This document shows positions 1 to 7,700 of a stretch of DNA of 11,947 nt, piece after piece. The DNA is from Nitrospira sp. (GTDB lineage Bacteria > Nitrospirota > Thermodesulfovibrionia > Thermodesulfovibrionales > SM23-35). Numbering within the stretch: position 1 is the first letter of the stretch; the number at the start of each line of letters is the position of its first letter. The stretch spans positions 1 to 11,947 of the forward strand of contig VGWY01000063.1 of the NCBI GenBank assembly GCA_016873575.1, given 5' to 3'. Below the pieces are notes generated by a model. The model did not search any database, was not told where the DNA came from, and worked only from the letters and a program-made list of their open reading frames with translations. The translations under genes were made by a program, and so were the position numbers.

Positions 1-237
1 GTTCTTGAAAAAGTATACCCTGACCAAACTAAGGTGGAATTAATAAAAAAAGATTTTAAAATAAAGGCACACTCGATAGATAATAACTACTCAGTTATTC
101 TTTGTGACCCTGATACACGGAGCAAGCTGATGGAAGACCTTAGTTGCCATACCACGCATGTCGAAATCAGATTTTGGGACAAAGAAGGCACTTATCCTTG
201 CATATTTGAAGAAAATTGGGAGGTGTACTGCAAATAA
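1..237 (+). CDS. 3' end of an unrecognised gene (partial)
   Basis: The reading frame is open from the first base of the window and ends at TAA 235-237, giving the last 78 residues of a protein whose start lies to the left. A GTG at 34 could act as a start but has no convincing ribosome-binding site, so I read this as a C-terminal fragment. The fragment is mixed alpha/beta in appearance, with two cysteines in the middle (VILCDP, DLSCHTTH) and one near the end, and an acidic, aromatic C-terminus (FWDKEGTYPC, EENWEVYC). There is no signal peptide or membrane segment in the visible part. I do not recognise the family and assign no function. It is followed by almost 400 bases without an intact gene, so it probably ends its transcription unit. 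Confidence 0.55.
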   Translation, partial: VLEKVYPDQTKVELIKKDFKIKAHSIDNNYSVILCDPDTRSKLMEDLSCHTTHVEIRFWDKEGTYPCIFEENWEVYCK

Positions 238-629
238 GACAAATTCCGTTTAAGATTTCAGATCGCTGCCAAACTTCACGCCCTGATGCCGAGTATTCTC
301 GTTGCGAGTCGATTCCGACTGGATAAGGCGGTTAAAGGAGAATTGTAATTGCACCCTGTTTACAGGCTACACATTGATAAGTCTGGTGATTATACTTATG
401 GGAAAACTGGACGGGTATATTAGCTCACTAATTCAGTAACTTTTAAAAGTTTATCAAAAGGTGTCATATAATTTAACCCACCATGTCTTCTCAGATGATT
501 ATATTCGAACAAAAATTTTCCCATCTGCTTTTAACTCTATTTAAATTCTTCTATGATTTATTGATAGACGAGGCAACTAAGATGGATTTGTTCTTTATTT
601 GTTAAAATAGTAGAAAAGGAGGTTTATGA
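238..629. other. Gene-free stretch with transposon debris
   Basis: No intact gene is visible on either strand. The middle holds the transposase remnant described separately (420-575, minus strand). The 357-419 segment, beginning TGTTTACAGG, lies just beyond the transposase stop where an insertion-sequence terminus would be expected. No matching inverted copy is visible on the other side, so the element looks truncated. The part from 241 to 356 matches nothing I recognise. Confidence 0.5.
420..575 (-). pseudogene. C-terminal remnant of a DDE (integrase-core) transposase, frameshifted
   Basis: On the minus strand, 420-515 reads FEYNHLRRHGGLNYMTPFDK followed by LLKVTELVS and a stop at 420-422. 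This is the end of an IS481/IS3-type integrase-core transposase; families of this kind end with a motif like YNxxRPHxxLxxxTPxexL. Upstream sequence continues the match (EEF, then NRVKSRWENF) but in other frames. The frame changes once near the A5 run at 511-515, where one base appears to be missing, and again near 541-545; there is also an in-frame stop around 551-553. No DDE catalytic residues are left, so this is a dead fragment. Family assignment beyond 'integrase-core transposase' is uncertain. Confidence 0.7.
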
Positions 630-827
630 ATGTTAGAGGTTAAAATTCCAATATCAGCGGATGATATTATTGAAGCAGTGAAAAAGATGAAAAAACGTGA
701 CAGGGAAGCTTTTATAGAAGACTTGATTGCAATGACTTCTTCTGATTATTTAGATAGCATTAAGGAGGCGAGAGCAGATTATAGAGCAGGCAAAACAAAA
801 TCTCACAAAGAGATTTTTGGTGAATGA
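630..827 (+). CDS. Antitoxin of a RelB-type toxin-antitoxin pair
   Basis: This 65-residue acidic and basic helical protein starts at ATG 630, seven bases after a strong AAAGGAGG at 615-622. Its stop codon overlaps the start of the next gene (ATGA, 824-827), the usual coupled arrangement of an antitoxin followed by its toxin. The predicted protein has an N-terminal helical part rich in charged residues (about residues 8-32). Its C-terminal tail reads YLDSIKEARADYRAGKT, the pattern of short RelB/Phd-like antitoxins that end with a repeated 'SIxEAxxDYxxGK' segment. The family expectation is that it binds and neutralises the RelE-fold toxin and represses its own promoter. No operator was identified. 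The call rests partly on the partner gene, because antitoxins of this size are weakly conserved. Confidence 0.85.
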   Translation: MLEVKIPISADDIIEAVKKMKKRDREAFIEDLIAMTSSDYLDSIKEARADYRAGKTKSHKEIFGE

Positions 828-1081
828 ATTATAATCTTGTCTATACCCGCAGGGCTGAAAAGGATATAAAGAAACTTGATCCTTTCATAAAAGGATACAT
901 TGGAAAAGCTCTCCCAAAACTCAAGGACAATCCAGTCGAACTTTCTGAAAAACTAACTGACCCTGAAATTGGAACATATCGTTTCAGGATAGGTGATTAC
1001 AGGGTTATTTTTGATATTGAAGGTAATGATATTATTATTCTTAGAGTTGGGCATAGAAAGGAAATCTATCGAAGACTTTAG
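824..1081 (+). CDS. RelE/ParE-family toxin
   Basis: This 85-residue basic protein is of normal length for the RelE/ParE superfamily. It shows the family pattern: an N-terminal strand and helix (YNLVYTRRAEKDIKKLD, residues 3-19), a two-helix hairpin with a DNP turn (35-37), and a central strand pair YRFRIGDYRVIFDI (52-65). It ends with the strand RVGHRKEIYRR (74-84). The conserved arginines in RFRIGDYR and the RVGHR motif are those used by RelE-type mRNA interferases at the ribosome; ParE-type members instead act on gyrase, and I cannot decide which from sequence alone. The start overlaps the antitoxin stop by four bases, implying translational coupling. The GHRKEIY end is most like RelE/YafQ-type chromosomal modules. 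The gene appears intact. Confidence 0.92.
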   Translation: MNYNLVYTRRAEKDIKKLDPFIKGYIGKALPKLKDNPVELSEKLTDPEIGTYRFRIGDYRVIFDIEGNDIIILRVGHRKEIYRRL

Positions 1082-1116
1082 AACCTGAATAGATTCATCA
1101 AACTTAGAACTAAAAG

Positions 1117-1494
1117 ATGGTTTTCCAAAAAAATAATTGCAAGGAGAATTGTTTGCCTGATTTCCCTCTACGCAAGGAATTGAAGGAAAAATTCATACAG
1201 GATTTCAATCCTGCAGAGAAACTCTTTTTTCTCAAAAAGGCGAAAGAGGCTATCATGCTGAAGGGGTTTCAGGGATGTGAAGACCTTTTTCATTACTGCT
1301 ATTTTCTTACACTCAAAGAACGCTTCCGTAGCATCAGCACACAGGGTGGTGAAGGATATATGAGATTCCTACTTGTGGAAGGGACAAAGGATGTGGAGGA
1401 GGCAATAATATTGTATGGAGAGAGATTAGAGAAAAAGAAACTCCCTCAACCTGCGCTGAAAGAATATAAATTCTTAGAATATTTTTCTGAATAA
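1117..1494 (+). CDS. Hypothetical protein, 125 residues
   Basis: I do not recognise this family. The frame runs from ATG 1117 to TAA 1492-1494. The ATG lacks a good ribosome-binding site. A TTG at 1153 lies five bases after AAGGAGA (1141-1147) and may be the real start, giving a 113-residue protein beginning (M)PDFPLRKELK. The protein is soluble and mostly helical, with no signal peptide or membrane segment. It contains a lysine-rich helix (residues 40-50, KKAKEAIMLKG), a cysteine and aromatic segment (CEDLFHYCYFL, about 54-64), and a glycine turn (STQGGEGYMRF). The C-terminal half is charged. It begins 35 bases after the toxin gene on the same strand and could be co-transcribed with the toxin-antitoxin pair, but no sequence feature ties it to that function. 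Repeat hairpins follow it. Confidence 0.7.
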   Translation: MVFQKNNCKENCLPDFPLRKELKEKFIQDFNPAEKLFFLKKAKEAIMLKGFQGCEDLFHYCYFLTLKERFRSISTQGGEGYMRFLLVEGTKDVEEAIILYGERLEKKKLPQPALKEYKFLEYFSE

Positions 1495-1507
1495 ATCCCG
1501 GTCACCC

Positions 1508-1541
1508 TGACCCTGAACTTGATTCAGGGGATTCAGGGTCA
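1508..1541. repeat. Imperfectly nested stem-loop repeat (TGACCCTGAA arms)
   Basis: TGACCCTGAA at 1508-1517 pairs exactly with TTCAGGGTCA at 1532-1541 across a 14-base loop. The inner CCCTGAA (1511-1517) can alternatively pair with TTCAGGG (1523-1529), so two competing hairpins are possible. This kind of CCCTGAA..TTCAGGG unit is a common dispersed intergenic palindrome. It lies just after the 125-residue gene and lacks a T-run, so a termination role is only possible. Confidence 0.65.
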
Positions 1542-1560
1542 CAGGCAGCATTAATTTTAG

Positions 1561-1581
1561 ATGCTGAAAAGAGTTCAGCAT
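1561..1581. repeat. Small stem-loop (ATGCTGAA/TTCAGCAT)
   Basis: ATGCTGAA (1561-1568) pairs perfectly with TTCAGCAT (1574-1581) around the loop AAGAG. It sits 20 bases after the previous hairpin and 54 bases before the HAD gene. The form resembles dispersed 'GCTGAA...TTCAGC' intergenic repeats. No T-run follows. Confidence 0.6.
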
Positions 1582-1634
1582 GACATGCGCTAAATTTTTG
1601 CAGACATTAGCGAAAGTGAGTTACAATTAATATT

Positions 1635-2306
1635 ATGCGTTTGATACTGTTTGACATTGATGGAACTCTCATTGATTCCGGCGGGGCAGGAACCCGATCC
1701 CTCGATCTTGCATTCAAGGAACTGTTTTCGATCGAAAATGCATTCCATGGTATCAGTATGGCTGGCAAAACTGATACACAGATAATAAAAGAAGGCCTGA
1801 TGAAACATGGTTTCTCACCCGATGGTAACCTTAATGCTGTTATTTATACGTATCTAAAGTATCTCCAGAACGAAATAAACAACAACAGAAAATATATAAA
1901 CCCAGGTATCTATGAACTATTAGAAAAGCTGAGTCTTGCAAAAGATATAGGATTGGGACTTCTCACAGGAAATCTTGAACAAGGGGCACGGATAAAACTC
2001 GAACCTTTTCATCTCAATAAATACTTTCCAACTGGAGCCTTTGGAAGTGACGATGAAGACAGGAATAGACTCCTACCAATAGCGATAAAAAGATTTGAGG
2101 AATTATATCAGGAGAAGATTGCCATAAATGAATGTATCGTGATAGGTGACACCCCACGTGATGTTCACTGTGCAAAGCCATATGGTGCAACATGTATTGG
2201 TGTAGCTACAGGTCCATACGCTCTTGAAGCACTGATAGAGGCAGGAGCACATTATGTGGTAAAGGACCTATCAGATTATGATAATTTTTTTCAGATCTTA
2301 GGTTAA
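1635..2306 (+). CDS. HAD-superfamily phosphatase (phosphoglycolate phosphatase-like)
   Basis: This is a 223-residue, full-length HAD hydrolase with a C1-type alpha-helical cap. Motif I is LFDIDGTL, with the nucleophile Asp7 and acid/base Asp9. Motif II is LLTGN with Thr111, motif III is probably Lys121, and motif IV is IGDTPRDV with Asp172 and Asp176 for magnesium. The cap (about residues 16-85) contains GKTDTQI, as in phosphoglycolate phosphatase and beta-phosphoglucomutase relatives. Expected chemistry is hydrolysis of a small phosphorylated metabolite in the cytoplasm; the substrate cannot be told from the sequence. The start ATG 1635 has only a weak upstream AGTGAG. The radical SAM gene begins seven bases after its stop, and the three genes 1635-4488 form a tight same-strand run. 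The phosphatase could therefore act on a product or by-product of the radical SAM enzymes (inference). Confidence 0.92.
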   Translation: MRLILFDIDGTLIDSGGAGTRSLDLAFKELFSIENAFHGISMAGKTDTQIIKEGLMKHGFSPDGNLNAVIYTYLKYLQNEINNNRKYINPGIYELLEKLSLAKDIGLGLLTGNLEQGARIKLEPFHLNKYFPTGAFGSDDEDRNRLLPIAIKRFEELYQEKIAINECIVIGDTPRDVHCAKPYGATCIGVATGPYALEALIEAGAHYVVKDLSDYDNFFQILG

Positions 2307-2312
2307 TGGACT

Positions 2313-3224
2313 TTGATACGATATAAAGAGATATTCTTAGGGAATCAGTGTAATAACGAGTGTATTTATTGTCCTTACAGATATAAAACCTTTTCAAATC
2401 CTGATTTTGATTCAATAATCAATGCTCTAAATCAGAATGTAGAAAATCCCCCCATCCCCCCTTTAGTAAAGGGGGGTGGGGGGGGATTTTTAATTAAAAA
2501 ATATGACAGTGTAGCCTTTTATGGTGGGGAACCGACACTGCGGAATGATTTATCAGGGATAATCCTTGCTGCCAAGAGAAAGGGTTTTAGAAGAATTAAA
2601 CTCATAACCAATGGCTGTGCCTTTTCTGATATTCAATTTCTCCTCGAAATAGCAAATGCAGGTTGCTATCTCTTTGAAATAAAAATCTGGGGATCAAATC
2701 CCGACATCCATGATTATCTCACCCGGACAACAGGTAGTTTCCAGCAAACCATTCAGGGCATAGAAAATTTGCAAAGACTTTCATGTGATAAATTCATCTG
2801 CATCCGCATTCCCATGTGTTGTCAAAATTATAAAGATTTAGAAGCCACAGTTACAGCAGCACTCGGTCTTGGCATCAATCGCATTATTCTTCAATTTCAA
2901 GATTACCATCTATCATTAAAAGATGTCCTTCCTCATATAAAGAATGCTGTTAACTTGAGCATCTTAAACCGGGTCTGGATTGTAACAGAGGGGTTACCTT
3001 TCTGTATTATGCAGGGGCTGGAACATCATATGAGTGAAATTTATTATGGTTGGAATACTTTCTTTGAAAAGGTTTTTAAGCACCATCAATATTGTCAGGA
3101 TTGTATTTACCAGGAATTATGCCCAGGAGTTGAAGAGAAATATCTGGAACAATTTAGAAATAACGAATTTTCCCCTGTAAAAGAAACCAAATATTTGCAG
3201 GATATTCTGGCATTCCATGGATAA
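2313..3224 (+). CDS. Radical SAM protein with C-terminal three-cysteine motif
   Basis: The 303-residue protein carries the radical SAM cluster motif C13-x3-C17-x2-C20 (CNNECIYC), the GGEP SAM-binding motif at 71-74, and the strand/turn LITNGC (97-102). The segment HDYLTRTTGSFQQTIQGI matches the usual family spacing. Near the C-terminus C261-x2-C264-x5-C270 followed by PGVEEKY looks like a short SPASM-like auxiliary iron-sulfur motif. The start is TTG 2313, the only plausible initiator after the in-frame stop of the upstream gene. An ATG at 2306 is out of frame and ends quickly. Residues 45-59 (NPPIPPLVKGGGGGF) are encoded by an inserted palindromic repeat lying in a loop between the cluster motif and the GGEP strand. 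The end overlaps the next gene by eight bases. The substrate is unknown. Confidence 0.9.
   Translation: MIRYKEIFLGNQCNNECIYCPYRYKTFSNPDFDSIINALNQNVENPPIPPLVKGGGGGFLIKKYDSVAFYGGEPTLRNDLSGIILAAKRKGFRRIKLITNGCAFSDIQFLLEIANAGCYLFEIKIWGSNPDIHDYLTRTTGSFQQTIQGIENLQRLSCDKFICIRIPMCCQNYKDLEATVTAALGLGINRIILQFQDYHLSLKDVLPHIKNAVNLSILNRVWIVTEGLPFCIMQGLEHHMSEIYYGWNTFFEKVFKHHQYCQDCIYQELCPGVEEKYLEQFRNNEFSPVKETKYLQDILAFHG
2443..2490. repeat. In-frame GC palindrome inside radical SAM gene, copy 1
   Basis: The left arm AAAATCCCCCCATCCCCCC plus TTTA (2443-2465) pairs with TAAAGGGGGG and the following G-rich run to ATTTT at 2490, with one unpaired central base (2466) and small mismatches in the middle of the C/G runs. 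It is read as N-P-P-I-P-P-L-V-K-G-G-G-G-G-F without breaking the frame. The same element, in the same frame, occurs at 5738-5782. Confidence 0.9.
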
Positions 3225-4488
3225 AAAAAAGGTTATCCTTATCTCATTGAACTGGGCAAACCATTTTTCTCTCGCCTCTGGTTATCTCAAGGCATATGCA
3301 TTGAAAGACAGTTTTGTCCGTGAAAATGCCGTGATAGAGATTGTTGATTTCGATTCTGAAGTGATCAGTATTCAACAGGTTGTTTATTATCTCTCTCAGA
3401 GCAGGCCAGATATTATTGGTTTTTCCGGTTACTGCTGGAATATTGTCAAGATTCTGGATACTGTTAGGATAATAAAGACACTTTATCCTCACATACAGAT
3501 CATCCTTGGCGGGCCAGAGGCAGGACCAATCGGTGCAAAATATTTAGAGGAAAATCATTGTATTGATGTGGTTGTGAATGGTGAAGGTGAGGTTACCTTT
3601 GCAGAATTATTGAAATATTATTTAGGGCAATGTCGTTTAGAAGAAATAAAGGGTGTTACTTATAGAGTTGATGATCAGATTATAGAAAATCCCCCGAGGC
3701 AACCGATCGAAGACCTGAGTGAAATCCCCTCCCCCTATCTTGAGGGTATCCTGTCGCCAAGGGACAAGGTAACATATATTGAGACGTACCGTGGTTGTGT
3801 TTTCAGATGCCGTTACTGCTTTGAAGGCAAGAATCTCCCCGGACTGCGTTTCTTCCCTGAGGAACGAGTAAAAAAGGAGATAGAATTTGTTTTGAGCCAT
3901 CCCGGGATTAAGAGTTTCCACTTTGTTGACACTGTCTTCAATGTAAAAAAGGAACGACTGGAAAAGATAGTTGATATAATCTCACGTGCCAACCGTTTTG
4001 GAATTGAATTACGCACTGTAGAAATCATAGCTGAATTCGTTGACGAAGAAACGGTTGCGCTTTTCAAAAAGGCTAGCGTAAAAAGTGTGGAGACAGGCCC
4101 CCAGACAGTTAATAAAGAGACCTTAAAAAATGTCAACCGCTATTATGATGAAGAAAAATTTAAAAGTGCAGTGAGGCTTCTTGAAGACAATGGCATAGAG
4201 GTAACCACTGATTTGATTATTGGTCTGCCTGGCGATACCTTTTTTAAATTTGTCAATTCGGTTAAGGCGTTAATCAATATGCGGCCTTCGACCCTTGTCT
4301 TTAGCATCCTTCACGTCCTTCCTGGCACAATTTTATATGAGCAGAGCCACAAGTTCGGCCTTACATTTGATGATAAAGCACCTCACCTTGTCTTGAGCGC
4401 TCCTGACTTTCCCTATGAAGAGATCGATAAAGCCGTTATCATGGCTTATAGTCTGGATAAAGAGTATAATATAAAATCACCACTGTAG
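3217..4488 (+). CDS. B12-binding-type radical SAM protein
   Basis: The 423-residue protein has an N-terminal Rossmann-like domain (about residues 4-140) of the B12-binding type seen in BchE-like enzymes: strand VILISLNW, then IIGFSGYCW, IILGGPEAGP (96-104) and VVVNGEGEVTF (118-128). The DxHxxG motif that would give base-off cobalamin binding is absent, which is common in this group. The radical SAM domain follows with C194-x3-C198-x2-C201 (CVFRCRYC), a glutamate-rich strand region, and TTDLIIGLPGDT typical of Elp3/MiaB-like barrels. ATG 3217 overlaps the upstream stop by eight bases, suggesting coupling. Expected roles for the family include methylation, cyclisation or oxidation in cofactor or natural-product synthesis. 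The exact reaction is not readable. An intrinsic terminator follows two bases after the stop. Confidence 0.9.
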   Translation: MDKKKVILISLNWANHFSLASGYLKAYALKDSFVRENAVIEIVDFDSEVISIQQVVYYLSQSRPDIIGFSGYCWNIVKILDTVRIIKTLYPHIQIILGGPEAGPIGAKYLEENHCIDVVVNGEGEVTFAELLKYYLGQCRLEEIKGVTYRVDDQIIENPPRQPIEDLSEIPSPYLEGILSPRDKVTYIETYRGCVFRCRYCFEGKNLPGLRFFPEERVKKEIEFVLSHPGIKSFHFVDTVFNVKKERLEKIVDIISRANRFGIELRTVEIIAEFVDEETVALFKKASVKSVETGPQTVNKETLKNVNRYYDEEKFKSAVRLLEDNGIEVTTDLIIGLPGDTFFKFVNSVKALINMRPSTLVFSILHVLPGTILYEQSHKFGLTFDDKAPHLVLSAPDFPYEEIDKAVIMAYSLDKEYNIKSPL

Positions 4489-4489
4489 C

Positions 4490-4511
4490 CGCAGGCTTCA
4501 GCCTGCGTTTT
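4490..4511 (+). terminator. Intrinsic terminator after the radical SAM run
   Basis: CGCAGGC (4490-4496) pairs perfectly with GCCTGCG (4501-4507) across TTCA, and TTTT follows at once. It begins two bases after the stop of the B12-type radical SAM gene. The sequence also resembles dispersed 'GCAGGCTTCAGCCTGC' repeats, so it may be a repeat used as a terminator. Confidence 0.8.
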
Positions 4512-4549
4512 AAATCATATATGGTGATTTCAAAGTTATTTTAACCATA

Positions 4550-4678
4550 ATTACGAAAGGTATTATGAAAAGTTTTATTAGTGCTGTCATTGCGAGTGTA
4601 GCGAAGCAATCTCTAAGTGAATGGGATTGCTTCGTCGTTTCGCTCCTCGCAATGACATCTTGGACAACCTTTCGTAAT
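4550..4678. repeat. Nested palindromic element (outer 12-bp, inner 12-bp perfect inverted repeats)
   Basis: Outer arms ATTACGAAAGGT (4550-4561) and ACCTTTCGTAAT (4667-4678) are exact inverted repeats. Inside them TGTCATTGCGAG (4585-4596) and CTCGCAATGACA (4646-4657) are another exact pair. The inner stem continues with mismatches through GCGAAGCAATC and GATTGCTTCGTCG, giving a long hairpin. The inner unit is a well-known dispersed bacterial repeat of the form TGTCATTGCGAG...GAAGCAATC...CTCGCAATGACA. The outer pair may be a second repeat that received the first, or the ends of one composite MITE-like unit. It occupies the gap upstream of the activase gene, and no protein is encoded in it. Confidence 0.85.
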
Positions 4679-4765
4679 TCGGGTTTAATTCACTTTTTAA
4701 ATATCCTTGGTTGATTTGAGGACGAATATACAGAATTGGTATAATTTCTGGAAATCGAGGCAGTG

Positions 4766-7700
4766 ATGAGGTTCATTGGTCTTGATGCAGGCTCTGTAAG
4801 TGTAAAACTTGTTATCCTTGATGAAAAAGGTAACAGGCTTTACAGCTGTTATAAAAGGCATAAAGGCCACGCTGTTCCTGTTGCCCTTGAACTCCTCAAA
4901 ACAGCGGTTAGCGGTAAGCGATTAGCGATTAGCGAAAATAAACTAACTGCTAACAACAATCTGCTATCTGCTCCTTCATCCCTCGTCCCTCGTCCCTCAT
5001 CCCTCTCTATCACCGGCTCTGCAGGAAAGCTAATCGCTTCTATTTTCGGAATTAAACCAGTCAATGAGATTGTTGCCCAGGCATGCTCAACACATCAACT
5101 TTTCCCTCACATAAAGACAATAATCGAGATGGGAGGGGAGGATTCAAAGCTCATACTCTTAGGTGAGGATGGCCATTCTGTAAAAGACTTTTCCATGAAC
5201 TCTGTCTGTGCTGCTGGTACCGGCTCTTTTCTCGATCAACAGGCAGAGAGACTCAGGTTAACGATCGATGAGTTCAGCGAGCTTGCACTGGAATCAAAAA
5301 AGCCTTCAAGGATTGCAGGCAGATGCAGTGTCTTTGCAAAATCTGACATGATACACCTCCAGCAGATAGCAACACCTATGGAAGATATTGTGGCTGGTCT
5401 CTGTTTTGCGGTTGCACGAAATTTCAAGGGCTCTATATCAAGAGGGAGGAAAATAAAGCTCCCTGTATCCTTTCAGGGAGGAGTTGCAGCAAATAAAGGC
5501 ATGGTCAGGGCCTTTAAGGAGATCTTTGAGCTTGATGATCTGTTCGTCCCGGCGGAATATGCACTTATGGGAGCAATCGGTGCAGCACTCAAAAATAGAG
5601 ATGAAGGCATTATACAGCATTTCGACCTTTCAAGGCTTGAAGAGTTTATTAAATCAGACAGACCTCAAGAAAAAGGCTATCAGCCACTGTATGACTTATC
5701 GCTGATTGCAGAAAAAGCAGTGAACAATGAGCAGTTTAATCCCCCCTTACCCCCCTTTAGCAAAGGGGGGCATGGGGGGATTTACTCCGAACGAATCAAG
5801 GCTTATCTCGGTATTGACATTGGTTCCATCAGCACTAACCTTGCTGTTATCGATGAAGATGGGAGACTTCTTTCAAAACGATACCTCATGACAGCAGGAA
5901 GGCCTATTGAGGCAGTAAACGAGGGGCTTGCAGAGGTAGGTGAAGAGATCGGAAATCAAGTTGAGATAATGGGTGTTGGAACAACTGGCTCAGGCAGGTA
6001 TATGATTGCTGACTATGTTGGTGCAGACATAGTGAAAAATGAGATTACAGCCCATGCAACAGCATCAGTACTTATAGATAAGAATGTTGATACAATCTTC
6101 GAAATAGGAGGGCAGGACTCAAAGTACATATCCCTTAAAAATGCCGTAGTCATTGACTTTGCAATGAACAAGGCATGTGCAGCAGGTACAGGCTCTTTTC
6201 TTGAGGAGCAAGCTGAGAAACTGAATATCTCAATAAAGAGAGAATTTGAACAATGTGCTCTCTCTTCTCAGAACCCGTGCATGCTCGGGGAAAGATGTAC
6301 TGTCTTTATGGAAAATTCCCTGATGGCAAATCTACAGAAGGGTATTGATAAAAATGACCTCCTCGCAGGTCTCTCATACTCTATTGTCCAGAATTATATA
6401 AACAGGGTAGTTGCTGGAAAGGCAATAGGTGAGAATATCTTCTTCCAGGGCGGTGTTGCCTTTAACCAGGCAGTTGTTGCTGCATTCCAGAAGTACCTTC
6501 ACAAAAAGATAACCGTCCCTCCTCACCATGAGGTTGCTGGCGCAATAGGCATGGCATTGATTGCAATGAGACACATGAGAAACCGTGAAGCGTCAAGCGT
6601 AAAGAGTGATACGTCTCACGTCTCACGTCTCACGTCTTTTAGGGGGTTTGAACTTTCAAAAAAACTATACGAGATATCGTCCTTTGAATGTAAAGGCTGC
6701 CCCAATGTGTGTGAGATAAACAGGGTAAAGATCGCTGGTGAGGAAGGCTTTCTTTTTTACGGAGGGCGATGCGAAAAATATGATACGAAAAAGAAGGCAG
6801 TGAGCAGTGAGCAGTTAGCAATTAGCGAAAAACATATTCCTGACCTCTTTTCATTCAGAGACGAAATGCTGTGGAAGGCATATAGTCAGAAGTCAGAAGA
6901 AATTATTAATAATAAACTATCCGCTACACGCTATCCGCTACACGCTAATATAGGGATACCCTACATCTTCTTCTTCCATGATTATCTTCCTTTCTGGACT
7001 ACGCTCCTCGGGGAACTTGGTTTTTATGTAGAAGTCTCACCAAAGACAAACAGGCAGATCGTCAACCTTGGCCTTGAAAGCGTACTTTCAGAGACATGCT
7101 TCCCTGTAAAGGTCGCACATGGTCATATCAGGTATTTGCTTGATAAAAACTTAGATGCCATATTCATACCAAGCTTTATTAACATGAATACACCCGAAGA
7201 CCTCTTTGAGAGTGGATTTGCATGTCCTTATACACAGACGATTCCTTATGTATCAAAAATTGCATTTGATGACATAAAGTTATTAACCCCTCTTGTCAAT
7301 CTGGAACTTGGAAGAAAATACCTCGCGAAGGAGATAAAACGTATTCTGAAACCATTTGGCATACGATCAAACGATATTTCACATGCTCTTAACACAGCAG
7401 AAAAGGCGCAGGAGGAATTTTTCAAACAGATAAAATTAACAGGGAATGAATTCCTGTCTTCCATCAAAGACAGGACTATTGTAATTGTGGGAAGGGCTTA
7501 TAATGCATTTGATAAAGGTGTAAACCTCGAGATTCCTAAAAAACTTGCTGACCTTGGAGTTCCTTCCATCCCGATGGATTTCCTGCCGATTGAGGATACA
7601 AGCATCTATCAGGACTGGCCAAACATGTACTGGAGATCTGGTCAAAAGATACTCCAGGCTGCAAAACTGATCCGGAACCATCCTCACCTCTATGCACTTT

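Noticed and set aside
241..356. Possible attachment site or structured RNA in the gene-free stretch
   Set aside because: Some short pairings (for example CGAGTCG/CGACTGG) exist but no convincing stem, core site or known RNA pattern was found.
1590..1808. Minus-strand open frame over the start of the HAD gene
   Set aside because: It overlaps the catalytic motif I of the HAD gene in antisense and has no family signal.
2306..2326. ATG 2306 as the start of the radical SAM gene
   Set aside because: It is in another frame and stops after six codons; TTG 2313 leads into the CxxxCxxC motif.
4763..4765. GTG as the start of the activase gene
   Set aside because: Only two bases separate it from GAGG; the next codon, ATG 4766, has normal spacing.
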